Notes under the pieces: generated by a model
What the model saw: only the letters and a program-made list of their open reading frames with translations
Databases searched by the model: none
What the model was told of the DNA's origin: nothing
Assembly (NCBI GenBank): GCA_026195755.1
Contig: JAPHRL010000260.1
Span: 1 to 16,067 of the forward strand
Reading direction: 5' to 3'
DNA: 16,067 bases
From: Kangiella sp.
Lineage (GTDB): Bacteria; Pseudomonadota; Gammaproteobacteria; Enterobacterales; Kangiellaceae
Shown: piece after piece, positions 7,936 to 14,400 of the stretch
How positions within the stretch are numbered: the stretch's first letter is position 1
Layout: every line of letters begins with the position of its first letter
Program-made: the position numbers and the translations under genes

Positions 7936-8445
7936 ATGGCAGAGCAAGATCAAAACATTGGAAATAATGGTGAACAAGCAGTTGATACTCCAGAAGGTGC
8001 GCAGCTTGTAATCCAGTCAGTCTATGCAAAAGATGTTTCTTTTGAAGCTCCAAATTCACCAGAGATTTTTTTAGAGGAATACAAGCCAAGCTTGGATGTG
8101 AATCTTAACAATAAAGTTAAAGATTTAGATAACGACAGCTATGAAGTTGAGTTGCAAGTAACGGTAACCGCCAAAAATGGTGAGAAAACTGCCTACATCA
8201 CTGAAGTAAAGTATGGTGGTGTCTTTGGTATCAAGGGAATGGAAGATGAAGTCAGAAATCGTATGTTAAGAACTTTCTGCTGTGAGCAGTTACTTCCATA
8301 CGTGCGTGAAGCAATTTCTGAAACGATCGCACGTGGTGGCTTCCCTCGCTTTACCTTGCAACCGATTAACTTTAATGCTTTGTTTGAGCAAGCTATGCAA
8401 CAAGCCAAGCAACAGCAAGCAGGTCAAGGCGAAGCAAACGCTTAA
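7936..8445 (+). CDS. secB: Protein-export chaperone SecB
   Basis: SecB is a cytoplasmic homotetrameric chaperone that holds precursors unfolded and hands them to SecA. The 169-residue product has the family signatures IQSVYAKDVSFEAPNSPEIF near the N-terminus, YITEVKYGGVFGIKG in the middle, and the helix around LPYVREAISETIARGGFPRF followed by LQPINFNALF. The C-terminal tail is rich in Gln and Ala and a little longer than in E. coli (155 residues). AGAGAGA precedes the ATG. The TAA stop overlaps the gpsA ATG by one base (TAATG), so the two are translationally coupled. Confidence 0.97.
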   Translation: MAEQDQNIGNNGEQAVDTPEGAQLVIQSVYAKDVSFEAPNSPEIFLEEYKPSLDVNLNNKVKDLDNDSYEVELQVTVTAKNGEKTAYITEVKYGGVFGIKGMEDEVRNRMLRTFCCEQLLPYVREAISETIARGGFPRFTLQPINFNALFEQAMQQAKQQQAGQGEANA

Positions 8446-9455
8446 TGTCTGCTCAACTCTCCTTTGCGGTTCTTGGAGCTGGTTCTTACGGAACCGCATT
8501 GGCAGTTTTGCTTGCCCGCAACGGCCACAGGGTTCAGTTGTGGGCTCGTAATTCTGAGCACGTTGTAGAAATGCAGCAGGCAAAACAGAATTCAAAATAT
8601 CTTCCCGATGTTTCTTTCCCCGATAACTTATTAGTCACCGAGCAGATGGATGTCGCCTTGAGTGGACACCCCATCATTTTGGTTGCAGTTCCCAGTCATG
8701 CGTTTCGCGATACCCTTCATCTGATCAAGCCTTATGTTGATCAAGACAGCAAACTGGTATGGGCTAGTAAAGGTCTTGATCCAGAAAGCGGCGATTTACT
8801 AGGTAATGTGCTGATAAATATTTTAGGCGATGCGATGCCACACGCCATTTTATCTGGTCCAACATTTGCTAAAGAAATGGCTATTGGTATGCCTACCGCT
8901 ATTACTCTTGCGGCAAATAATAATGACTTTGCAGAACAATTAGCTTTGGCCCTACATAACGACCGCTTTAGGGTCTATACCAGCGATGATATTGTCGGTG
9001 TGCAAGTGGGGGGAGCGGTTAAAAATGTTGTAGCCATTGGCGCCGGTATTGCAGATGGACTGGGGTATGGTGCTAATGCACGAACCGCTCTGATTACTCG
9101 TGGTCTCGTTGAAATGACTCGTTTAGGAGTAGCGGCGGGCGGTAAGCCAGAAACCTTCAACGGAATGGCCGGAATGGGCGATCTGGTGTTAACCTGTACC
9201 GATAATCAATCACGCAACCGTCGCTTTGGTTTAGCCCTGGGAAAAGGGGCCAGTCGCGATGAGGCTGAGCATGCTATTGGCCAGGTGGTTGAGGGGGTTC
9301 GCAATGCCAAGGAGGTAAAGATGCTGGCTGAGCGTCTCGGTGTTGAAATGCCTATCAGTGATGCTATCTACCGCATTATTTATGAAGGGGTCGATGCCCG
9401 TCAGGCAGCCCATGAGCTTTTGACTCGCGACCTTAAATCAGAAGGGTTGGAGTAA
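8445..9455 (+). CDS. gpsA: Glycerol-3-phosphate dehydrogenase [NAD(P)+]
   Basis: GpsA reduces dihydroxyacetone phosphate to sn-glycerol-3-phosphate, the backbone for phospholipid synthesis, in the cytoplasm. The 336-residue length is typical. The Rossmann nucleotide-binding motif GAGSYGTALA starts at residue 11. Lys109 (ASKGLD) and Lys193 (GGAVKNVVAIGAGI) are the conserved substrate-site lysines. SGPTFAKE, the ANARTALITRGLVEM helix and FNGMAGMGDLVLTCT are further family hallmarks. It is the last gene of the yibN-grxC-secB-gpsA operon and starts inside the secB stop codon. In E. coli cysE follows, but here the next gene is convergent and no cysE is present. Confidence 0.97.
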   Translation: MSAQLSFAVLGAGSYGTALAVLLARNGHRVQLWARNSEHVVEMQQAKQNSKYLPDVSFPDNLLVTEQMDVALSGHPIILVAVPSHAFRDTLHLIKPYVDQDSKLVWASKGLDPESGDLLGNVLINILGDAMPHAILSGPTFAKEMAIGMPTAITLAANNNDFAEQLALALHNDRFRVYTSDDIVGVQVGGAVKNVVAIGAGIADGLGYGANARTALITRGLVEMTRLGVAAGGKPETFNGMAGMGDLVLTCTDNQSRNRRFGLALGKGASRDEAEHAIGQVVEGVRNAKEVKMLAERLGVEMPISDAIYRIIYEGVDARQAAHELLTRDLKSEGLE

Positions 9456-9462
9456 TTAGCTG

Positions 9463-9759
9463 TTATTCAAGAGAAAGAAATACAATAACCCCCTCAAAAT
9501 TAAATACGGATATTAAGTTGATAGAGCCGCAGATTGTCAAAAAGACAAATGGATGGCTTTTAGCTTTTATCAAGATAGTATAAAAAATTGCCAGTGCTAA
9601 TTTAAAGCTCAAAAATACCCCAATAGGCCACCATTTTATGCCCATAAAAGGGAGGTCGTTTAAATGATGAGCGTGGCGTAAGAGATAAACGTTAACTATC
9701 AGATAAGCTAAAAAGGCAATTGCAAAATAACTTGCAGAGCCTATATCCAATAAAGGCAT
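9463..9759 (-). CDS. Small hypothetical membrane protein
   Basis: I do not recognise this 98-residue protein. It is strongly hydrophobic, with about three predicted membrane spans: 10-27 (ASYFAIAFLAYLIVNVYLL), about 45-65 (WWPIGVFLSFKLALAIFYTI) and about 71-95. A His-rich loop (LRHAHHLND) joins the first two. AAGGA lies about six bases before the ATG and overlaps the trmL stop codon, which supports real translation coupled to trmL. It ends eight bases from the convergent gpsA stop. It is AT-rich compared with its neighbours. No function is proposed. Confidence 0.6.
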   Translation of the reverse strand: MPLLDIGSASYFAIAFLAYLIVNVYLLRHAHHLNDLPFMGIKWWPIGVFLSFKLALAIFYTILIKAKSHPFVFLTICGSINLISVFNFEGVIVFLSLE

Positions 9760-9767
9760 ATCAATCC

Positions 9768-10229
9768 TTACAGAAACCCCTCAAAATCTCCCTGTCGCAA
9801 CACTTCGTAAGTTACAATAGCCACGGTATTGGAAAGATTCAAACTGCGACTATCGGGCCGCATTGGGATTCTCAGCAGATGTTCCCCCATGTCATCTAAG
9901 ATATGATTGGGCAGACCTCGAGTTTCCGGGCCGAACATCAAATAATCCCCATCCTGATAGTTAACCTGATGAAAGTAATGTTTGGCTTTGGTGCTCAGGC
10001 CGAATAATCGCTTGGGCTGCTCGGCATCGAGAAACTCTTGATAGCTCTCATGAATTTTAACTTGCGCCCATTCGTGATAATCAAGGCCAGCGCGACGCAT
10101 TCGCTTATCATCAATCTCAAAGCCTAATGGTTTGATTAAATGGAGCTGAAAGCCAGTATTGGCACATAAGCGAATAATGTTGCCGGTATTAGGCGGAATT
10201 TCGGGTTCAAATAAAACGATATGGTACAT
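9768..10229 (-). CDS. trmL: tRNA (cytidine/uridine-34-2'-O-)-methyltransferase TrmL
   Basis: TrmL is a SPOUT-class methyltransferase that 2'-O-methylates the wobble base of tRNA-Leu isoacceptors, using S-adenosylmethionine. The 153-residue product is nearly full-family: FEPEIPPNTGNIIRLCANTG at the N-terminus, DDKRMRRAGLDYHEW, then the knotted cofactor site GDYLMFGPETRGLP and IPMRPDSRSLNLSNTVAI near the C-terminus. Its ATG directly abuts the TGA of the ntrC-like gene with no gap, so it is coupled to the ntrB-ntrC transcript. In E. coli trmL lies beyond cysE next to gpsA. Here it is also next to gpsA, but convergent. Confidence 0.96.
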   Translation of the reverse strand: MYHIVLFEPEIPPNTGNIIRLCANTGFQLHLIKPLGFEIDDKRMRRAGLDYHEWAQVKIHESYQEFLDAEQPKRLFGLSTKAKHYFHQVNYQDGDYLMFGPETRGLPNHILDDMGEHLLRIPMRPDSRSLNLSNTVAIVTYEVLRQGDFEGFL

Positions 10230-10838
10230 TCAGTCGTTATCCTGCTGTTGCCATTGCTGAAGCTTGCGAGTCAAAGTATTGCGTCCCCAGCCCAGTAACT
10301 TAGCTGCTTTTTGTTTGTGGCCCTGAGTCAGGCGAAGAGCATTGTCCACCATAAAGCGTTCAAAATCATCCTGAATTTGCTGCAGTATTCCAGTTTGTCC
10401 TTGGTGGTAATGTTGTTCGATGGTCTTGTGAATTTGTTGCTGCCAAGCTGGCAAATGGGTGTTGGGTAGTTGACTGTCGAGAGCCTTTCGACAAATGTCG
10501 ATGACCTGATTAATATTGAATGGTTTTGGCAAGTAATCAAAAGCACCTAGCTCATGAGTCTGGGTACCGATGTCTGTATCGGCATAAGCGGTGATCATTA
10601 TTACTGGCAGACTCGGATGCGACTGGTTAAGCTTTTCGAGTAACTCTAGTCCACTCATACCTGACATTTGAATATCGGTAATCACAATATTGGGTTGATG
10701 TATGTTGACCAGCTCAATAGCCTCAGCTCCGTTATCACAAGAAATGACTTTAAATTCGGCATTGTGCAGTGCGCGTGCTAACACCCAGCGAATTGAGCTG
10801 TCGTCATCCACCACCAGTATTGTCGCATGTTCATTCAT
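10230..10838 (-). CDS. NtrC-like response regulator lacking the AAA+ domain (receiver + Fis DNA-binding domain)
   Basis: The product has about 202 residues against about 470 for NtrC. Residues 1-120 are an NtrC-type receiver: acidic pocket Asp11-Asp13 in VVDDDSSIRWVL, phospho-acceptor Asp55 in ITDIQMSG, Thr83 and Lys105 in GAFDYLPKPF. After a linker of about 30 residues, about 150-198 are the NtrC Fis-type helix-turn-helix, including LTQGHKQKAAKLLGWGRNTL. The whole AAA+ sigma-54-interaction domain (Walker A, GAFTGA, Walker B) is absent. No stop or frameshift interrupts the frame and no remnant lies nearby. It follows ntrB with an 8-base overlap, and an ATG at 10841 is equally possible. A longer frame to 10925 lies inside ntrB and is not the start. 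By inference it binds NtrC operators but cannot activate sigma-54 RNA polymerase. Confidence 0.92.
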   Translation of the reverse strand: MNEHATILVVDDDSSIRWVLARALHNAEFKVISCDNGAEAIELVNIHQPNIVITDIQMSGMSGLELLEKLNQSHPSLPVIMITAYADTDIGTQTHELGAFDYLPKPFNINQVIDICRKALDSQLPNTHLPAWQQQIHKTIEQHYHQGQTGILQQIQDDFERFMVDNALRLTQGHKQKAAKLLGWGRNTLTRKLQQWQQQDND

Positions 10839-11901
10839 CATTTCTGACTCGAGCCTCGACTTGATTGTTGATAACTGGCAGGTAGATAGAGAAAACAGTA
10901 TTGGCTGAGTCACTGACAAACTCAATGATCCCCTCTTGTTGCTGAATCAAGCTTTGAGCGATGCCCAATCCGAGCCCGCTACTCTGTTTGCCGCTAATAA
11001 GAGGGACGAACACATTAGGTTGAAGTGCGGGATCTATGCCAGGGCCATTATCAATAACATCAATGCGAATGGTTAGTGGGTACTGATTGATGCCAATGCT
11101 GTGACGTGGAATAGCGCGTGTTTTGAGAATGACCGTCGCCTGTTGCTGCGATGAGCAGGCGTCAATGGCGTTTTGAACCACATTAAGTAAAGCCTGATAG
11201 ACGGATTCTGGTGCAATGTTTAATTCAGGAAGACTGGGGTCATAATCTTTTAGTAATCTGATATTAGCGGGCAGGCTAATGCTACATAAGTCATAAACCT
11301 GTTCGCTGATCTCATGAATATTGATCAATACCTTGCTGGCCTTCTTGCCACCGAGCAACATGCGATCAACCAGCTTAGCAAGACGCTCAATTTCATGTTG
11401 GATAATGTCAGTAAACTCTTGCTGCTCTGCGGGCAGCTCTTGTGCTAAAAGCTGGGCTGCTCCAGCAATCCCGCTTAACGGGTTTTTGACCTCGTGCGCC
11501 AGCTGTGCCAGCAACTGATTATTAATCTGATTTTGTTGCAGTATCCCCAGTTCGTGTTGGTATCGTTTAATGCTTTGCCTGTCTTGCCATTCGACCATCA
11601 GGTAGGGCTTGTCGAGATGAATCCAGTGTCCGGTGAAGTTAGCGACAATATTTCGACCATTCAGTAGTTCTAGCCTTAAATCATCCTGAGCAAAACTACC
11701 ATTCTCTTTCAGTGTTTTCAGCAATTCGCGGAGCGGAAGGCTGTCGCTGGCTATGAAGTAGCCATAGCGTTGACCGAGCAAAACTTTGGCAGTGGTCCGC
11801 AGGGCACTTTCTGCAGTTTGGTTGAGATAGGCAAAGCGGCCATGGGTATCGAATAGCATGACCGCTGTGGAAAGCTGATCGAGTAGAGCCTTGGTATCCA
11901 T
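10831..11901 (-). CDS. ntrB: Nitrogen regulation sensor histidine kinase NtrB (GlnL)
   Basis: NtrB is the cytoplasmic kinase/phosphatase that sets NtrC phosphorylation according to PII signals of nitrogen status. The 356-residue product has an N-terminal PAS domain (about 5-110) and the H-box LAHEVKNPLSGIAGAAQLL with phospho-site His136. An X-region contains DRMLLGG and LLKDYDPSLPELN. The HATPase domain follows, with N-box NVVQNAID, G1 DNGPGID and G2 GLGLGIAQSL. All closely match enteric NtrB. No membrane span is present. I chose the ATG at 11901 because it aligns with the family N-terminus and lies downstream of the predicted promoter. The frame extends to a TTG at 11946, upstream of that promoter's -10 box. 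It overlaps the ntrC-like gene. Confidence 0.94.
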   Translation of the reverse strand: MDTKALLDQLSTAVMLFDTHGRFAYLNQTAESALRTTAKVLLGQRYGYFIASDSLPLRELLKTLKENGSFAQDDLRLELLNGRNIVANFTGHWIHLDKPYLMVEWQDRQSIKRYQHELGILQQNQINNQLLAQLAHEVKNPLSGIAGAAQLLAQELPAEQQEFTDIIQHEIERLAKLVDRMLLGGKKASKVLINIHEISEQVYDLCSISLPANIRLLKDYDPSLPELNIAPESVYQALLNVVQNAIDACSSQQQATVILKTRAIPRHSIGINQYPLTIRIDVIDNGPGIDPALQPNVFVPLISGKQSSGLGLGIAQSLIQQQEGIIEFVSDSANTVFSIYLPVINNQVEARVRNDE

Positions 11902-11932
11902 CAAAGACGTTCGGTAGGGGAAAGAGGTGTTT

Positions 11933-11938
11933 AGTATA
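11933..11938 (-). promoter_or_regulatory. -10 box of a candidate sigma-70 ntrB promoter
   Basis: TATACT (11938-11933 on the minus strand) is a strong -10 match. The bases at the -35 position, 17 bases further up, fall inside the NtrC-type operator and match the consensus poorly. The predicted start is near 11926, giving a leader of about 25 bases before the ATG at 11901. Confidence 0.45.
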
Positions 11939-11955
11939 GCAAGCAAACTCTATCG

Positions 11956-11974
11956 GCGCACCAAAATGGTGCGC
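11956..11974. promoter_or_regulatory. NtrC-type operator upstream of ntrB
   Basis: GCGCACCA-AAA-TGGTGCGC is a perfect 8-bp inverted repeat around a 3-base centre. Its core GCACCA-N3-TGGTGC is the classical NtrC-binding dyad with correct spacing. The centre (11965) lies about 40 bases before the predicted ntrB transcription start and overlaps its -35 position. This fits autorepression or class-II-type activation. The identical 15-base core recurs upstream of glnA. Confidence 0.75.
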
Positions 11975-12010
11975 GCTAAGGCTTTATGCTTTATAACATT
12001 CACCAGAAAG

Positions 12011-12550
12011 CTAATTTCCAGAGAGGTAAAATGTTACAGGCTTAGAGGTTTGAATAACGTTCTTGGTTTGATCATGAATTATTACGGCAGTTAGTTCATG
12101 AGAACCGTAATCCATACCCAGCAAATTGAAATAAGGAATTTTTTGATCTTGCCCAACGCGCGCGCCGTCAATGTGTAATCGAATACTATGTTCAGGCCGT
12201 ATTTGCGGGGATATGTCGACTACAACATTCATAGAGCCGTCCAGAGAGCGAATTCTCTCATCATTATTGGGGCTGTTAATAGCAAAATTATCGTATTGGA
12301 TTTTTATTTCGCTAGTCTGATTAGCGTTGGATGGTGGCGCATCACCGGAATGTGTGCGAGGGCCTGCAATCACATTTTTGTTGGTTTGAACGGTGACTGC
12401 TTCAGCATCATCACTTGGTTTATCTGTAAAGGTGACGTTACCATCTTTATCAACTTTTTTGTATAGCACGGTGGCGCCCGCCTGTGTTAGACAAACAGAA
12501 CTGATTATGAGCAGTGACACTTTAAGTAAGAGTGGAGCTTTAAGAGACAT
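12011..12550 (-). CDS. DUF4124-domain periplasmic protein
   Basis: This is a secreted protein of unknown function, 179 residues. A signal peptide occupies about 1-26 (hydrophobic core LLLKVSLLIISSVCL, cleavage near AGA-T). It is followed directly by the DUF4124 motif LYKKVDKDGNVTFTDKPSD. A low-complexity Asn/Ser linker leads to a beta-rich C-terminal part (about 90-178) with GSMNVVVDISPQI and YGSHELTAVIIHD, perhaps an immunoglobulin-like fold. Such genes commonly sit between glnA and ntrB in gammaproteobacteria. The frame reaches a TTG at 12553, but the ATG at 12550 has GGGAGA at correct spacing and is preferred. A separate promoter is predicted just after the glnA terminator, and read-through into ntrB is possible. 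Confidence 0.85.
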   Translation of the reverse strand: MSLKAPLLLKVSLLIISSVCLTQAGATVLYKKVDKDGNVTFTDKPSDDAEAVTVQTNKNVIAGPRTHSGDAPPSNANQTSEIKIQYDNFAINSPNNDERIRSLDGSMNVVVDISPQIRPEHSIRLHIDGARVGQDQKIPYFNLLGMDYGSHELTAVIIHDQTKNVIQTSKPVTFYLSGN

Positions 12551-12585
12551 CAAAATCTCCCTATGAATGATTTTCTGATTGACAA

Positions 12586-12614
12586 AGTATTAGTCAGTTG
12601 AGGTTTGGTGTCAA
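12586..12614 (-). promoter_or_regulatory. Candidate sigma-70 promoter for the DUF4124 gene
   Basis: A perfect TTGACA (12614-12609) and AATACT (12591-12586) are separated by 17 bases. The -35 box begins at the end of the T-tract of the glnA terminator, so transcription would restart immediately after glnA ends. Confidence 0.55.
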
Positions 12615-12644
12615 AATAAAAAAGCCCAGCATGTGCTGGGCTTT
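12613..12644 (-). terminator. Rho-independent terminator of glnA
   Basis: On the minus strand AAAGCCCAGC pairs perfectly with GCTGGGCTTT around a 4-base loop (12644-12621), then runs into TTTATTTT. It lies 20 bases after the glnA stop codon. This is a textbook intrinsic terminator. Confidence 0.93.
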
Positions 12645-12664
12645 GCAGGTTACTTAACTTTTGT

Positions 12665-14074
12665 TTACAAGCTGTAGTACATATCAAACTCAATTGGATG
12701 AGTTGTCATATTTAAACGTTCGATATCGGCACGCTTGAGTTCAATATAGGCGTCTAGCATATCGTCAGAAAAAACGCCGCCACGAGTTAAGAATTCACGG
12801 TCTGCATCTAATGCATCTAAGGCTTGCTCTAATGATTTGGCAACCGTCGGGATTGCTTTTGCTTCTTCAGCAGGCAAATCGTACAAGTCTTTATCCATTG
12901 AATCACCAGGATGGATCTTGTTTTGGATACCGTCCAGGCCTGCCATCATCAATGCTGCGAAACCTAAATATGGGTTAGCCATTGGGTCTGGAAAGCGCAC
13001 TTCGATACGGCGTGCCTTTGCACTGGTAACGTGTGGGATACGAATTGATGCTGAGCGGTTGTTTGCTGAGTAGGCCAGCATAACCGGGGCTTCAAAGCCA
13101 GGAACCAGACGCTTGTATGAGTTGGTAGAAGGATTGGTGATGGCGTTAAGTGCACGTGCATGCTTGATAATACCACCAATGTAATACAAGGCTTCTTCGG
13201 AAAGGCCAGAGTATTTGTCACCAGCGAAAAGATTTTTCCCATCTTTTGCTAATGACATATGTACGTGCATACCGGTACCGTTATCGCCAACGATTGGCTT
13301 CGGCATAAATGTTGCGGTTTTGCCGTAAGCATGAGCCACGTTATGAATCACATACTTGAGAATTTGAACTTCATCTGCTTTTTTCATCAGCGTGTTAAAT
13401 TCAGTAGCGATTTCATTTTGTCCGCCGGTAGCAACTTCATGGTGGTGAGCTTCAATGCGTAAACCCATTTGCTCCATCACCAGACACATTTGCGAACGAA
13501 TATCTTGTGATGAATCTACCGGTGGTACGGGGAAGTAACCGCCTTTGACTCGTGGACGGTGTGCATAGTTTCCGCCTTCATAAGACTTGTCAGAATTCCA
13601 GGCTGCTTCGGGATCATCTATCTTAACGAATGAACCGCTCATATCCGTTTTAAAGCGAACATCTTCGAACATGAAAAATTCGGGTTCGGGGCCAAAGTAT
13701 GCTGTGTCAGCCACGCCTGTGGATTTTAAGTACTCTTCTGCACGACGAGCCACGGAGCGAGGATCACGATCGTAACCTGTCATGGTGGAGGGCTCTAAAA
13801 TATCACAGCGTAAATTTAATGTTGAATCTTCAAAGAAAGGATCCATAACAGCAGATTCTGAGTCAGGCATTAACACCATGTCCGACTCATTGATGCCTTT
13901 CCAACCAGCGATTGAAGAACCATCGAACATCTTCCCTTCAGTTAACATTTCTTCATCAACTAGACGTGCAGGGATGGTGACGTGCTGTTCCTTGCCTTTG
14001 GTGTCGGTAAAACGAAGGTCGACAAACTTAACATCCATCTCTTCAATCATTTTAAGAACGTTTTCAACTGACAT
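12665..14074 (-). CDS. glnA: Glutamine synthetase type I
   Basis: GlnA condenses glutamate and ammonia to glutamine with ATP, the main ammonia-assimilation step, as a cytoplasmic dodecamer. The 469-residue length equals E. coli GlnA. Visible motifs are FDGSSIAGWKGI near residue 50, metal ligands Glu130 and Glu132 in FGPEPEFF, GDNGTGMHVHMS with His270, NPSTNSYKRLVPGFEAP in the ATP region, and the adenylylation loop KDLYDLP with Tyr398. The GSI-beta adenylylation site is thus kept, so post-translational control by GlnE is expected. GGAG lies about nine bases before the ATG. It is transcribed alone, with its own terminator and a far-upstream NtrC-type operator, next to the ntrBC region. Confidence 0.98.
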   Translation of the reverse strand: MSVENVLKMIEEMDVKFVDLRFTDTKGKEQHVTIPARLVDEEMLTEGKMFDGSSIAGWKGINESDMVLMPDSESAVMDPFFEDSTLNLRCDILEPSTMTGYDRDPRSVARRAEEYLKSTGVADTAYFGPEPEFFMFEDVRFKTDMSGSFVKIDDPEAAWNSDKSYEGGNYAHRPRVKGGYFPVPPVDSSQDIRSQMCLVMEQMGLRIEAHHHEVATGGQNEIATEFNTLMKKADEVQILKYVIHNVAHAYGKTATFMPKPIVGDNGTGMHVHMSLAKDGKNLFAGDKYSGLSEEALYYIGGIIKHARALNAITNPSTNSYKRLVPGFEAPVMLAYSANNRSASIRIPHVTSAKARRIEVRFPDPMANPYLGFAALMMAGLDGIQNKIHPGDSMDKDLYDLPAEEAKAIPTVAKSLEQALDALDADREFLTRGGVFSDDMLDAYIELKRADIERLNMTTHPIEFDMYYSL

Positions 14075-14116
14075 TACTTTTGCTCCAGTGTGTCAAAAAA
14101 GAATTTTATGGGATGT

Positions 14117-14141
14117 ATTATAGTCAGGTCAGAAGATTATA
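14117..14141 (-). promoter_or_regulatory. Two candidate sigma-70 -10 boxes for glnA
   Basis: Perfect TATAAT hexamers occur on the minus strand at 14122-14117 and 14141-14136. They predict transcription starts about 36 and 55 bases before the glnA ATG. Neither has a good -35 at 16-18 bases, which would suit activator-dependent promoters. By-eye call. Confidence 0.45.
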
Positions 14142-14175
14142 ACTAATGCAAAAGCAGAGAATAGCAAAACTCCCT

Positions 14176-14190
14176 GCACCAAAATGGTGC
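14176..14190. promoter_or_regulatory. NtrC-type operator upstream of glnA
   Basis: GCACCA-AAA-TGGTGC is a perfect 6-bp inverted repeat with a 3-base centre, identical to the core of the ntrB operator. The centre (14183) lies about 54 or 73 bases upstream of the two predicted glnA starts, on the far side of the receptor promoter. The site matches the classical enteric NtrC dyad. Confidence 0.75.
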
Positions 14191-14371
14191 GCTATAAAAG
14201 AGGGTTAGACTGAACCGAAAGCGGGGTTTTTTCATTCTGTGAAAAGTCGTTTGAAAGCTGCTTAAAAAACAAACAACGCTAAATATTTTTTTTCCCCCAG
14301 ATCAAGCTTCGAACTACCGTCATTAAAGGGGCGCTGGCTTTCGTTAAGACACCACTGAAATGTAAAACTTG

Positions 14372-14400
14372 TTGACCGACTATAGAAAATTGTGATAACT
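14372..14400 (+). promoter_or_regulatory. Candidate promoter of the TonB-dependent receptor gene
   Basis: TTGACC (14372-14377) is a good -35. Seventeen bases later lies ATAACT (14395-14400), or GATAAC at 16 bases, a mediocre -10. The leader would be about 105 bases long. By-eye call. Confidence 0.35.

Noticed and set aside
10839..10925. N-terminal extension of the ntrC-like frame up to 10925
   Set aside because: It lies wholly inside the ntrB HATPase coding region, and the NtrC homology begins at MNEHATILVVDDD. A start at 10838 or 10841 fits the family and gives the usual short overlap.
11902..11946. Extended NtrB start at TTG 11946
   Set aside because: It runs across the predicted -10 box, adds residues with no counterpart in NtrB, and starts at a rarer codon. 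The ATG at 11901 aligns with the family.
11956..11974. Hairpin terminator between the DUF4124 gene and ntrB
   Set aside because: The 3-base centre is too tight for a good loop and no T-tract follows on the minus strand. The match to the NtrC dyad explains it better.
14161..14200. Sigma-54 promoter near the glnA operator on the minus strand (TGGTGC followed by TTTTGC)
   Set aside because: The spacing between GG and GC is 13 bases rather than the required 10, and the GG belongs to the NtrC dyad.
14203..14240. Possible terminator or attenuator (AACCGAAAGCGGGG followed by T6)
   Set aside because: The best stem has only about 3-4 base pairs with mismatches, too weak for an intrinsic terminator despite the T-run.
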